A stretch of DNA of 64,000 bases, taken from contig NZ_FQUF01000005.1 of assembly GCF_900129085.1 (NCBI RefSeq), positions 1-64,000 on the forward strand, in the 5' to 3' direction. The position numbers and the translations under genes were made by a program. Shown piece after piece: positions 53,891-62,833 of the stretch; the first letter of the stretch is position 1, and every line of letters starts with the position of its first letter. Under the pieces are notes generated by a model, which had not been told where the DNA came from, did no database searches, and saw only the letters and a program-made list of their open reading frames with translations. The stretch is from Atopostipes suicloacalis DSM 15692 (GTDB lineage: Bacteria > Bacillota > Bacilli > Lactobacillales > Carnobacteriaceae_A).

Positions 53891-55612
53891 ATGAAACAAT
53901 CCCAAATTTTTATCCCAACATTACGAGAAACCCCAAGTGATGCTGAAGTAGCTAGTCATCAATTAATGTTACGTGCGGGATTTATTCGTCAAATATCAGC
54001 AGGCATATATACGTATATGCCATTAGCATGGCGCGTAATTAAAAAAATAGAAAATATTATCCGTGAAGAATTAGACGCTGTTGGAGGTACAGAAATGCTA
54101 CTTCCTACTTTGATTCCAGCGGATTTATGGCGAGAATCTGGTCGGTTTGAGACGTATGGCCCAGAAATGATGGAATTGAAAGATAGACACAATCGAGACT
54201 TTTTATTAGGGCCAACCCACGAAGAAACATTTACGAAATTAGTTCGTGATGATATTAAATCGTATAAAAAATTACCCCTTCATTTATATCAAATTCAAAC
54301 AAAATATCGAGATGAAAAACGACCTAGATTTGGTTTGTTACGAAGTAGAGAATTTCTTATGAAGGATTCTTATACTTTTCATGATTCTTATGATAGCTTA
54401 GATGATATGTATAATGATATTTGGCAAGCTTATGATAATATCTTTACTCGAATTGGACTAAACTATCGCTCAATAATTGCCGATGCAGGAGCAATGGGGG
54501 GCAAGGAATCGATAGAGTTTATTGCGATGTCAGATGTAGGAGAAGATACCATTGCTTATTCAACAGAAAGTGAATATGCAGCCAATATCGAAATGGCGAG
54601 CAGTAAATTTAAAGAACGTACGAATACAGAAGTTCAACTTCAAAAAGAATTAATCGACACGCCCGATACAAAAACAATTGATGAATTAGCGGAGTTATTA
54701 TCCATTAGTAAAGCTAAAATATTGAAGAGTGTTCTTTTAGTTGCGGATGGTACGAAGCCAATAATGGCTATTATAAGAGGAGACCATGACGTTAACGAAA
54801 TTAAAGTACGTATGGCAGTGGGTGCTGAAACCATTGAACATGCTACGGAAGAACAAATCAAAGAGTTATTTGCTGGACTCCCAGCTGGTTATGTTGGGCC
54901 ACTTGATCTAGGAGAAGAAGTAACGATTGTGGCTGATTTATATGTAAAAAATATGGTAAATGCTGTTGCGGGAGCCAACCAAGAAAACAAGCATTATATT
55001 AATATAACCCCAAGTCGTGATTTTGAGCCGGATACGTACACAGATATCCGAATGGTTCAAGAAGGAGATTTGTCACCGGATGGACAAGGTACTCTTCAAT
55101 TCACTACAGGAATTGAAATAGGGCACATTTTTAAATTAGGAACTCGCTTTAGTGAAACGATGGGAGCGAACGTCCTAGATAAGAATGGGAAACCGACCCC
55201 AGTAATTATGGGAAGTTACGGAATAGGAATTAGCCGCCTACTTTCCGCAATTTCCGAACAATATTTAGATGAACGAGGACTCGTTTGGCCAGATGCTGTA
55301 GCACCTTTTGATGTGCATATCGTTCCAATTAATTATGGAAATGAAGATCAAAGAATATTGACTGACGAGTTAAATGAATTATTTACGGATGAAGGGTTTG
55401 AAGTTTTAATCGATGACCGGAAAGAAAGACCGGGCGTTAAATTTACGGATGCTGAATTAATTGGAATTCCTATTCGAATTACAGTAGGTAAAAAAGCCGA
55501 AGATGGAATTGTTGAAGTTTCTTTCCGACGTACGAATGAAATGGTTGAAACGCGAAAAGAAGAGATTATCGATACAATTTCCATTCTTAAAACAACCCAA
55601 GAAAATATTTAA
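53891..55612 (+). CDS. proS: Prolyl-tRNA synthetase (bacterial type, with editing domain)
   Basis: 573 residues; AAAGGAG before ATG 53891. Class II synthetase: motif 1 in PLAWRVIKKIENIIREELDAVGG split around residue 50, motif 2 in YRDEKRPRFGLLRSREFLMKD (about 138), motif 3 in GSYGIGISRLLSA. The inserted YbaK-like domain (about 225-390) hydrolyses Ala-tRNA(Pro). A C-terminal anticodon-binding domain follows (HIVPINYGNED). No T-box leader precedes it; it is co-transcribed with rseP. Confidence 0.96.
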   Translation: MKQSQIFIPTLRETPSDAEVASHQLMLRAGFIRQISAGIYTYMPLAWRVIKKIENIIREELDAVGGTEMLLPTLIPADLWRESGRFETYGPEMMELKDRHNRDFLLGPTHEETFTKLVRDDIKSYKKLPLHLYQIQTKYRDEKRPRFGLLRSREFLMKDSYTFHDSYDSLDDMYNDIWQAYDNIFTRIGLNYRSIIADAGAMGGKESIEFIAMSDVGEDTIAYSTESEYAANIEMASSKFKERTNTEVQLQKELIDTPDTKTIDELAELLSISKAKILKSVLLVADGTKPIMAIIRGDHDVNEIKVRMAVGAETIEHATEEQIKELFAGLPAGYVGPLDLGEEVTIVADLYVKNMVNAVAGANQENKHYINITPSRDFEPDTYTDIRMVQEGDLSPDGQGTLQFTTGIEIGHIFKLGTRFSETMGANVLDKNGKPTPVIMGSYGIGISRLLSAISEQYLDERGLVWPDAVAPFDVHIVPINYGNEDQRILTDELNELFTDEGFEVLIDDRKERPGVKFTDAELIGIPIRITVGKKAEDGIVEVSFRRTNEMVETRKEEIIDTISILKTTQENI

Positions 55613-55635
55613 TGCGTTTATTTATATAGATTAAA

Positions 55636-55675
55636 AAAAGGAGACAGCAAGCTAAATGCCTGCCTCCTTTTCTTT
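55636..55675 (+). terminator. Rho-independent terminator after proS
   Basis: AAAAGGAG...CAG arm (55636-55647) pairs with CTG...CTCCTTTT (55660-55671) with a bulge, then T-rich tail. It is only about 30 bases before polC. Confidence 0.75.
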
Positions 55676-55707
55676 CATGTAATATCTTTTAAGAAGGAAG
55701 GATACTA

Positions 55708-58700
55708 ATGGCTAAAGACACAAAAGCTTTATTTCAAACATTATTAGAACAAATAAAATTATCCCCCAATGAAGATGAGAAAGTCTATTTGGAAGATGGT
55801 GAAATAAAGTCTGTTAAAGTGCATAAAAATGAAAAGAAATGGGAATTTCATTTTACATTTGCTGATATTTTACCTTTTAAATTATTTAAAGAGTTTGAAG
55901 AGGCTTTATCGATTGCTTTTTCAAAAATAGCAAAAATAGAGCTAGAAATTGAAGTAACTAATCCTACAATAAACCAACAGTTAATTAGTGACTATTGGCT
56001 TTATGTCTGTCGACAAAGTAGAGTAGATTCACCAATTTGTAATGAATTATTTAAAACAGGAACTCCTATTTTAAACGGCAATAAAGTCACTTTTTATATT
56101 GAACATGAAGTGACATTACCAAAGTTCAATGAGGAGTTTTTCCCACCTATTGTTGAGGAGTATAAGAAACTAGGTTTCCCAAAGGATTTGCGTATTCTAC
56201 CTGAGGTTGATGTTACTGCTGCAGAAAAAGTAACAAAAGCGGTGATGGAAAAAAACGAATCCGAAAATGCAATGCTCACAAAAAAATTAACTGAAAAACA
56301 TCAACAAAATGCCCAAAATGGGAATGGAAGAGGAAATGGAAGTATTAGTGGACCGATTAAAATGGGTCGTAGTATTTCGAATAATTCCCCTATTATGCAA
56401 ATGGAAGATATTTTGGATGAGGAGCGTAGCGTAGTCGTAGAAGGCTATGTTTTTGATGTAGAGATTAGGAAACTACGATCAGAACGCGAATTGATGATTT
56501 TAAAACTTACGGATTATTCTTCTTCTCTAACCGTTAAAAAATTCTCTAATAATGAAACAGATGAAGCAATGTTTGCAAATATTAAACCGGGTATGTGGTT
56601 AAAAGCCCAAGGATCTATTCAAGAAGACACCTATACGAATGAATTAGGAATGATGGCACAAAGTTTACAGGAAACTTTTCATGAATCTCGCAAAGATCAA
56701 GCGCCAGAGGGAGAAAAGAGAATTGAACTTCATGCTCATTCGAATATGAGTATGATGGATTCAACGGTAGATGTTAAAGATTTAGTAAAAACAGCGGCTG
56801 ACTGGGGTCATGAAGCTGTGGCAATCACTGACCATGCGGGGGTTTATTCTTTCCCAGATGCGTATCAAGCCAGCAAAGAAAATGATATACAAGTGATTTA
56901 TGGTTTAGAAGCTGACCTTGTTAATGATGGTGTTCCGATTGCTATGAATATTTCAGACATTGAGCTAAATGAAGCTACTTACGTTGTTTTTGACGTGGAA
57001 ACAACCGGTTTATCTGCCATCTATGACTCTATAATTGAGCTAGCAGCGGTTAAAATGTACAAAGGAAATGTGATTGAAGAATTTCAAGAATTTATTGATC
57101 CTGGAAAAGAACTTTCTAGTTTTACAACACAATTAACCGGAATCACAAATGAAATGGTTAAAGGATCTAAGCCAGAAAAACAAGTGTTGTCTGAATTCCA
57201 AGAATTTACGAAAGATACGATCCTGGTAGCACATAATGCTCAATTTGACGTAGGGTTTATTAATAAAGGTTACGAAAAAAATGATTTGGCTATATCAACT
57301 CAATCAGTAATTGATACACTAGAACTATCACGTTTTTTATATCCACAATTTAAAAGCTTTGGTCTAAGTGCATTAGCTAAACGTTTTGATGTTGTTTTAG
57401 AACAACACCATAGAGCTATTTATGATGCGGAAACAACGGGTAGATTATTAGATATTTTCTTAAAAGAATTAACTAGCGAATATGAAATTACAAATCTAAA
57501 ACATATTAATGATTATATTGGGCAGGGCGAAAGCTATAAACGTTCACGCCCCACTCATGCTACATTATTGGTTTCTTCAAATGAAGGATTGAAAAATTTA
57601 TATCATCTCGTATCAATTGGTTTAACCGAGTATTTCTATCGAACTCCTCGCATTCCTCATCGAGTCTTAAAAGACTATCGAAAAGGGATATTAGTAGGTA
57701 GTGGTTGTGCAGATGGAGATGTTTTTACAGCAATGATGCAGACAGGCTATGATGAAGCTAAAGACCTAGCAAAGAAATATGATTTTTTAGAAATTATGCC
57801 AAAAGAATCTTATCTACATTTAAAAGAGCGTGAGCTTATAAAAAGTGAAGAAGATTTAGAAGAAATTTTGTCAAATATTGTGAAGTTGGGTGAAGAGTTA
57901 GATATTCCTGTAGTGGCAACAGGGAATGTGCATTATTTAAATCCCGAAGATTCTATATATCGAGAAATTATCTTAAAGTCACTAAATCAAAGCAATACAC
58001 AAGATACCTTACATCCAAAAGTTCACTTTAGAACAACAGATGAAATGATAGAGGCTTTCGCATTTCTAGGAGAAGAAAAAGCTCAGGAAGTTGTAGTGAC
58101 CAATACTCATAAGATCAAAGAAATGATTGATCCAGAGATTGCTCCGATTAAGGACAAGTTATATACTCCGAAACTGGAAGGTGCGGAAGAAGAAATTCGC
58201 AATATTACCTATAACAAAGCGAAAGAATTATATGGTGAGCCTTTACCAGAGATCGTTGAAGCCCGTATTGAGCGTGAATTAGATAGTATTATTGGAAATG
58301 GTTTTGCAGTTATTTACTTAATTTCTCAAAAATTAGTAGAAAAAAGTAATCAAAATGGTTATTTAGTTGGATCACGTGGTTCTGTAGGTTCTAGTTTAGT
58401 AGCTACATTAACTGGTATTACAGAGGTAAATCCTTTATCTCCGCATTACCGCTGTAAAAAATGTCAATTCAATGAATTTTTTGATGATGGTTCAGTCGGA
58501 TCTGGTTTTGACTTACCACCAAAAAATTGTCCGGAATGTGGAGAACCTCTTATTGCGGATGGACATGATATTCCTTTTGAGACTTTCCTAGGGTTTAAAG
58601 GAGATAAAGTTCCTGATATTGATTTGAACTTCTCAGGTGAGTATCAATCCAAAGCACACGATCATACAAAAGAGTTATTTGGAGAAGAGTATGTCTACCG

Positions 58701-60039
58701 TGCAGGAACAATTGGAACTATCGCTGAACGAACAGCTTTTGGACATGTCAAAGGTTTTGAAAATGATATGCAATTAAATTATCGTCGAGCGGAAGTAGAT
58801 CGTCTTGTTAAAGGGATTACGGGAGTTCGTCGAACCACAGGTCAACACCCAGGCGGTATTATTGTTATTCCGGATTATATGGATGTTTATGATTTTACTC
58901 CTATTCAATATCCGGCAAACGATCAAGAATCAGAATGGTATACCACTCATTTTGATTTCCATTCAATTGAGGACAATGTTTTAAAACTGGATATTTTAGG
59001 ACATGATGATCCGACAATGATTCGAATGCTTCAAGATTTATCTGGAATTGATCCAACCGACGTTCCTTTAAATGATCCAGATGTTATGGCCTTATTTAAA
59101 GGAACAGAAGTATTAGGAGTTACATCGGAACAAATTTATTCAAAGACAGGTACACTAGGTGTTCCAGAGTTTGGTACCCCATTTGTTCGTGAAATGCTTG
59201 AACAAACAGAGCCAGAGACTTTCTCTGAATTACTACAGATTTCTGGGTTATCACATGGGACAGATGTGTGGCTTGGAAATGCACAGGAATTGATTAGAAA
59301 TTATGACATTCCTTTATCTGAAGTAATTGGTACTCGTGATGACATTATGGTTTATCTCCAATATAAAGGAGTAGATGACAGTCTAGCCTTTAACATTATG
59401 GAGCATGTTCGTAAGGGACGCGGGATACCAGATGAATGGCAGGCTGAGATGCGCGCGAATGATGTTCCAGAATGGTACATTGAATCGTGTCTTAAGATTA
59501 AATATATGTTCCCGAAAGCTCATGCGGCAGCTTATATTATTATGGCTTTACGTATTGCTTACTTTAAAGTCCATCATCCACTCTATTATTATGCAACATT
59601 CTTTTCAGTTCGAGCAAAAGACTTTGATTTAACCGCTATGACAGGTGGTAAATCTGTTCTTAAAGCTCGGATAGAAGAAATTTATAATAAGGGATTGGAA
59701 GCAACGACAAAAGAAAATACGTTAGTTGTTACTCTTGAAGTGGCTAATGAGATGTTAGAGCGGGGCTATGAGATTAAAATGGTTGACCTAAATAAATCAG
59801 ATGCCCGAAATTTTATTATTGAAGGAGATGCTTTAATTGCTCCTTTCCAAGCTGTTCCATCATTAGGTGCGAATGTGGCTAAACAAATTGTAGCTGCAAG
59901 AGAAGAAAGTGATTTTCTATCTAAAGAAGATCTTGCAAAACGAGGAAAAGTTAGTCGGACAGTTATGGAGTATTTTGAGATAAATAATGTTGTTAATCAT
60001 CTGCCAGATGAAAACCAACTTTCGTTATTTGATTTTTAA
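55708..60039 (+). CDS. polC: DNA polymerase III alpha subunit, PolC type
   Basis: 1443 residues; AGAAGGAAGG before ATG 55708. It is the essential replicative polymerase of low-GC Gram-positives. Domains in order: N-terminal OB region; PHP start (ELHAHSNMSMMDSTVDVKDL, about 345); an embedded DnaQ-type 3'-5' exonuclease (VVFDVETTGLSAIYDSIIELAAVK split around 432, with DxE and the final HRAIYDAETTGRL); the PHP remainder; the zinc finger CKKCQFNEF/CPECGEP (about 919-950); polymerase palm (GDKVPDIDLNFSGEYQ with catalytic Asp pair); fingers; and the C-terminal NHLPDENQLSLFDF clamp-binding peptide (QLSLF). Full length and intact. Confidence 0.97.
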   Translation: MAKDTKALFQTLLEQIKLSPNEDEKVYLEDGEIKSVKVHKNEKKWEFHFTFADILPFKLFKEFEEALSIAFSKIAKIELEIEVTNPTINQQLISDYWLYVCRQSRVDSPICNELFKTGTPILNGNKVTFYIEHEVTLPKFNEEFFPPIVEEYKKLGFPKDLRILPEVDVTAAEKVTKAVMEKNESENAMLTKKLTEKHQQNAQNGNGRGNGSISGPIKMGRSISNNSPIMQMEDILDEERSVVVEGYVFDVEIRKLRSERELMILKLTDYSSSLTVKKFSNNETDEAMFANIKPGMWLKAQGSIQEDTYTNELGMMAQSLQETFHESRKDQAPEGEKRIELHAHSNMSMMDSTVDVKDLVKTAADWGHEAVAITDHAGVYSFPDAYQASKENDIQVIYGLEADLVNDGVPIAMNISDIELNEATYVVFDVETTGLSAIYDSIIELAAVKMYKGNVIEEFQEFIDPGKELSSFTTQLTGITNEMVKGSKPEKQVLSEFQEFTKDTILVAHNAQFDVGFINKGYEKNDLAISTQSVIDTLELSRFLYPQFKSFGLSALAKRFDVVLEQHHRAIYDAETTGRLLDIFLKELTSEYEITNLKHINDYIGQGESYKRSRPTHATLLVSSNEGLKNLYHLVSIGLTEYFYRTPRIPHRVLKDYRKGILVGSGCADGDVFTAMMQTGYDEAKDLAKKYDFLEIMPKESYLHLKERELIKSEEDLEEILSNIVKLGEELDIPVVATGNVHYLNPEDSIYREIILKSLNQSNTQDTLHPKVHFRTTDEMIEAFAFLGEEKAQEVVVTNTHKIKEMIDPEIAPIKDKLYTPKLEGAEEEIRNITYNKAKELYGEPLPEIVEARIERELDSIIGNGFAVIYLISQKLVEKSNQNGYLVGSRGSVGSSLVATLTGITEVNPLSPHYRCKKCQFNEFFDDGSVGSGFDLPPKNCPECGEPLIADGHDIPFETFLGFKGDKVPDIDLNFSGEYQSKAHDHTKELFGEEYVYRAGTIGTIAERTAFGHVKGFENDMQLNYRRAEVDRLVKGITGVRRTTGQHPGGIIVIPDYMDVYDFTPIQYPANDQESEWYTTHFDFHSIEDNVLKLDILGHDDPTMIRMLQDLSGIDPTDVPLNDPDVMALFKGTEVLGVTSEQIYSKTGTLGVPEFGTPFVREMLEQTEPETFSELLQISGLSHGTDVWLGNAQELIRNYDIPLSEVIGTRDDIMVYLQYKGVDDSLAFNIMEHVRKGRGIPDEWQAEMRANDVPEWYIESCLKIKYMFPKAHAAAYIIMALRIAYFKVHHPLYYYATFFSVRAKDFDLTAMTGGKSVLKARIEEIYNKGLEATTKENTLVVTLEVANEMLERGYEIKMVDLNKSDARNFIIEGDALIAPFQAVPSLGANVAKQIVAAREESDFLSKEDLAKRGKVSRTVMEYFEINNVVNHLPDENQLSLFDF

Positions 60040-60104
60040 CACAAACACAAAAGTTTAAGCAAAATATAGGATTGAATGAACCTTGATTAATTAAGGCGGG
60101 GAGT

Positions 60105-60133
60105 TTGCATTATACTTCCATTCATGATAATAT
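60105..60133 (+). promoter_or_regulatory. Candidate sigma-A promoter of the rimP-nusA-infB operon
   Basis: TTGCAT (60105-60110), 17-base gap, TAATAT (60128-60133). The expected start near 60140 is followed only about 25 bases later by an intrinsic terminator. Confidence 0.6.
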
Positions 60134-60162
60134 AGCGCAGTAGTAGAGAATGAACGTGCTGG

Positions 60163-60195
60163 AGAGTGAGCCATTTTTTTGGCTCACTCTTTTTG
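60163..60195 (+). terminator. Terminator or attenuator in the leader of rimP
   Basis: AGAGTGAGCC (60163-60172) pairs perfectly with GGCTCACTCT (60181-60190), ending in TTTTTT. It lies between the promoter at 60105 and rimP, so it either ends polC transcripts or attenuates the operon. Confidence 0.8.
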
Positions 60196-60253
60196 CCGAA
60201 ATACAAAGAACAAATTATCGAGAATTAAAATGGAAAACTAAAGAGGTGACAGA

Positions 60254-60724
60254 ATGAACACAGTTGAAATTGTTGAGGATATTGTTAGACCGATTGCAGA
60301 CGAAAAGGGTTTTCGGGTCGTTGATATAGAATATGTTAAAGAAGGAAAGAATTGGTTTCTGCGTATCTATATTGATAAGCCCGGTGGCGTTGATTTAAAT
60401 GACTGTGCAATGTTTAATGAATTAGTAAGTGAACAAATGGACGCACTAGAGCCGGATCCTATTCCTTATGCTTATTATTTAGAAGTTTCATCACCTGGTG
60501 CTGAAAGGCCATTAAAAACAGAAGATGATTTTGAAGAGGCAGTTGGTCGCTATATTCATGTCACTCTTTTTGAACCAGTTGAAAAGAATAATGTATATGA
60601 TGGTACGCTAAAAGATTTAACTAAAGAAAAAATGGTACTAACAGTAAAAGAAAAAAATAAAACAAAAGAGATCGAATTAAAACGAACCAATATATCTAAA
60701 GCTCGTTTAGCGATTGAATTTTAA
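60254..60724 (+). CDS. rimP: Ribosome maturation factor RimP
   Basis: 156 residues; AGAGGTG before ATG 60254. It is needed for 30S assembly. The N-terminal alpha/beta domain has FRVVDIEYVKEGKNWFLRIYIDKPGGVDLNDC split around residue 35 and the LEVSSPGAERPL motif. The C-terminal Sm-like domain (about 90-154) begins after the first. It is the first gene of the conserved rimP-nusA-rnpM-ylxQ-infB operon. Confidence 0.95.
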   Translation: MNTVEIVEDIVRPIADEKGFRVVDIEYVKEGKNWFLRIYIDKPGGVDLNDCAMFNELVSEQMDALEPDPIPYAYYLEVSSPGAERPLKTEDDFEEAVGRYIHVTLFEPVEKNNVYDGTLKDLTKEKMVLTVKEKNKTKEIELKRTNISKARLAIEF

Positions 60725-60741
60725 AATAGGAGCGAATAAAA

Positions 60742-62187
60742 ATGAGTGATGCATTAGTAGCGGCATTTGAGTTACTGCAATCAGAGAAAGGTATTTCAGC
60801 AGAAGTTATTCAAGAAGCGTTAGAATCTGCGTTAGTTTCAGCTTATAAAAAAGAATATGGAACCTCACAAAATGTAGAAGTAAAGTTTGACGTAAAAACT
60901 GGAAATATCGCCGTTTATCAAATGAAAGATGTAGTTGAAGTAGTAGAAAATGAAAATTTAGAGATTTCTTTAGAAGATGCCAAAGAAAAGAATTTCGCTT
61001 ATGAGATAGGAGATAAAATCCGTTTTGAAGTGACTCCTAAAAACTTTGGGCGTTTAGCTGCCTCAACGGCTAAACAAGTAATTACCCAACGTTTGCGTGA
61101 AGCGGAACGATCTGTTATTTATCAAGAATACATTCAGTATGAAGATGATTTAATGACAGGGATTGTTGAACGCCAAGATAACAATTATGTCTTTATTAAC
61201 TTAGGAAAAGTTGAAGCTGTTATGTCGGAACGAAACCAAATCGAAGGCGAAGTATATAAAGCACATGACCGCATAAAAGTTTATGTAAATAATGTACAAG
61301 ACTCAACAAAAGGACCACAAGTCTTTGTAAGCCGCACACATCCAAACTTGGTAAAACGATTATTTGAACAAGAAGTTCCCGAAATTTATGATGGAATCGT
61401 GGAAATTATGTCTATTTCTCGTGAAGCGGGGGATCGTTCAAAACTTGCGGTCTTTTCTCATGATGAAAATGTAGATGCAGTCGGAACTTGTGTTGGACCT
61501 AAAGGTGTTCGAGTACAATCTATTGTAAATGAATTAAATGGGGAAAACATGGATATTGTTGAGTGGGACGAAGATCCAGTCGTCTTTATTAAGAACGCAT
61601 TGAATCCTGCTGAGGTAATCGATGTTTATATTAATGAAGAAGAGCATGAATGTGTAGCTGTAGTGCCAGACACACAGTTATCATTAGCGATTGGCCGTCG
61701 AGGTCAGAATGTTCGACTAGCTGCTCGCTTAACCGGTTATAAAATTGATATTAAATCTGAAAGTGATTTTGATCCGGAAGAATACGCTGAACTTGAAGCA
61801 ACAAAAGATATCACAGAAGATTCAGAAGAAGAGGAAATTTCCTCTGATCGTTCGATTGAACCTATTTTAGATGAATCAGAAGACTTTTTTGATACATTAG
61901 AAGATATGGCAGAAGAATCAGAACCTGAAGAAGTGGAAGATACAGAAGATTTCTTTGATATTTTTGATGATCAGCAGGATGAAGATTCTCCAGTAGATTC
62001 ATTAGCTATTGATACTGATGAAGATACACCAAGAGAACATGATGAGGTAATGGAAGAACTTGAAGATGAGCATCTTGAAGAACCTATCGATTCAGACGAA
62101 GAAATAGATGAAGCAGATGATGAAGTTTCTCGAGAAGTTTCTGAAGATTTAGAAGAAATTGACGAAGAGTTAGATGAACAAGAATAA
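60742..62187 (+). CDS. nusA: Transcription termination/antitermination factor NusA
   Basis: 481 residues; ATAGGAGCG before ATG 60742. The N-terminal RNAP-binding domain (LVAAFELLQSEKGISAEVI) is followed by the S1 domain (DDLMTGIVERQDNNYVFINLG, split around residue 135), KH1 and KH2 (VGTCVGPKGVRVQSI, LAIGRRGQNVRLAARLTG). Beyond residue 345 there is an approximately 135-residue acidic tail almost entirely of Asp/Glu/Ser, with DIT-EDSEEEE and FFDTLED/FFDIFDD repeats. Bacillus NusA lacks such a long tail. The tail could mimic nucleic acid and mask the KH domains. Confidence 0.93.
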   Translation: MSDALVAAFELLQSEKGISAEVIQEALESALVSAYKKEYGTSQNVEVKFDVKTGNIAVYQMKDVVEVVENENLEISLEDAKEKNFAYEIGDKIRFEVTPKNFGRLAASTAKQVITQRLREAERSVIYQEYIQYEDDLMTGIVERQDNNYVFINLGKVEAVMSERNQIEGEVYKAHDRIKVYVNNVQDSTKGPQVFVSRTHPNLVKRLFEQEVPEIYDGIVEIMSISREAGDRSKLAVFSHDENVDAVGTCVGPKGVRVQSIVNELNGENMDIVEWDEDPVVFIKNALNPAEVIDVYINEEEHECVAVVPDTQLSLAIGRRGQNVRLAARLTGYKIDIKSESDFDPEEYAELEATKDITEDSEEEEISSDRSIEPILDESEDFFDTLEDMAEESEPEEVEDTEDFFDIFDDQQDEDSPVDSLAIDTDEDTPREHDEVMEELEDEHLEEPIDSDEEIDEADDEVSREVSEDLEEIDEELDEQE

Positions 62188-62221
62188 GTTTTTTGGGAAA
62201 AGATATAAGAGGTGGGTGGAC

Positions 62222-62524
62222 ATGGCGAAAAATAAAGTCCCATTACGAAAATGTGTAGTTACAGGAGACATGAAACCAAAAAAAGAAATGGTTCGAATTG
62301 TAAAAACGAAAGAAAACGAGATATTTATTGATGATACGGGAAAGAAAAATGGTCGTGGCGCTTATGTTTCAATGGACGAAACAGTCATTCAACAAGCAAA
62401 AGAAAAAGATATCTTAAGTGGCGTTTTGAGAACACAGATTACAGATGACTTTTATGAAGAACTATTGTCACATGTGCAGTATCGGATAGCTCGTATAGAA
62501 ATTATGAAGCAAAATGAACAATAA
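62222..62524 (+). CDS. rnpM: RNase P modulator RnpM (YlxR)
   Basis: 100 residues from ATG 62222, which has AAGAGGTGGG upstream; the in-frame start at 62174 overlaps nusA. Small nucleic-acid-binding protein of the DUF448/YlxR family. It has VPLRKCVVTGDMKPKKEMVRIV and GRGAYVS with the conserved RKC and GRGAY motifs. It is always found between nusA and ylxQ in Firmicutes. Confidence 0.93.
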   Translation: MAKNKVPLRKCVVTGDMKPKKEMVRIVKTKENEIFIDDTGKKNGRGAYVSMDETVIQQAKEKDILSGVLRTQITDDFYEELLSHVQYRIARIEIMKQNEQ

Positions 62525-62813
62525 ACAAAAAGCATTAAATCTGCTTGGTCTTGCTTTACGTGCAAGACAACTAGAAAGCGGCAGTCCTACAGTATTAGAT
62601 GCTGTTAGGAAAAAAAGAGCCCGTTTAGTAATTATTGCAGAAGATGCTAGTCCAAACACAAAAAAGCAATTTTTAGATAAATGTGATTTTTATAAAATAC
62701 CTTCTTATGTTTTATTTTCCAAAGATGAAATTACACAGGCTATTGGGAAAGAAAGGACGGTATGTGCATTCACAGATAACGGATTTGCACAATCCTTTAA
62801 AAAATTGCTATAA
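62514..62813 (+). CDS. ylxQ: L7Ae-family RNA-binding protein YlxQ
   Basis: 99 residues, overlapping rnpM by 11 bases. An alpha-beta-alpha L7Ae/L30e fold: [52 protein letters not shown] split across residues 2-55, then the late [19 protein letters not shown]. It is a K-turn-binding relative located in the nusA-infB operon. Its RNA target is not known. Confidence 0.9.
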   Translation: MNNKQKALNLLGLALRARQLESGSPTVLDAVRKKRARLVIIAEDASPNTKKQFLDKCDFYKIPSYVLFSKDEITQAIGKERTVCAFTDNGFAQSFKKLL

Positions 62814-62833
62814 AAGAACAGAAGGGTGATTGT

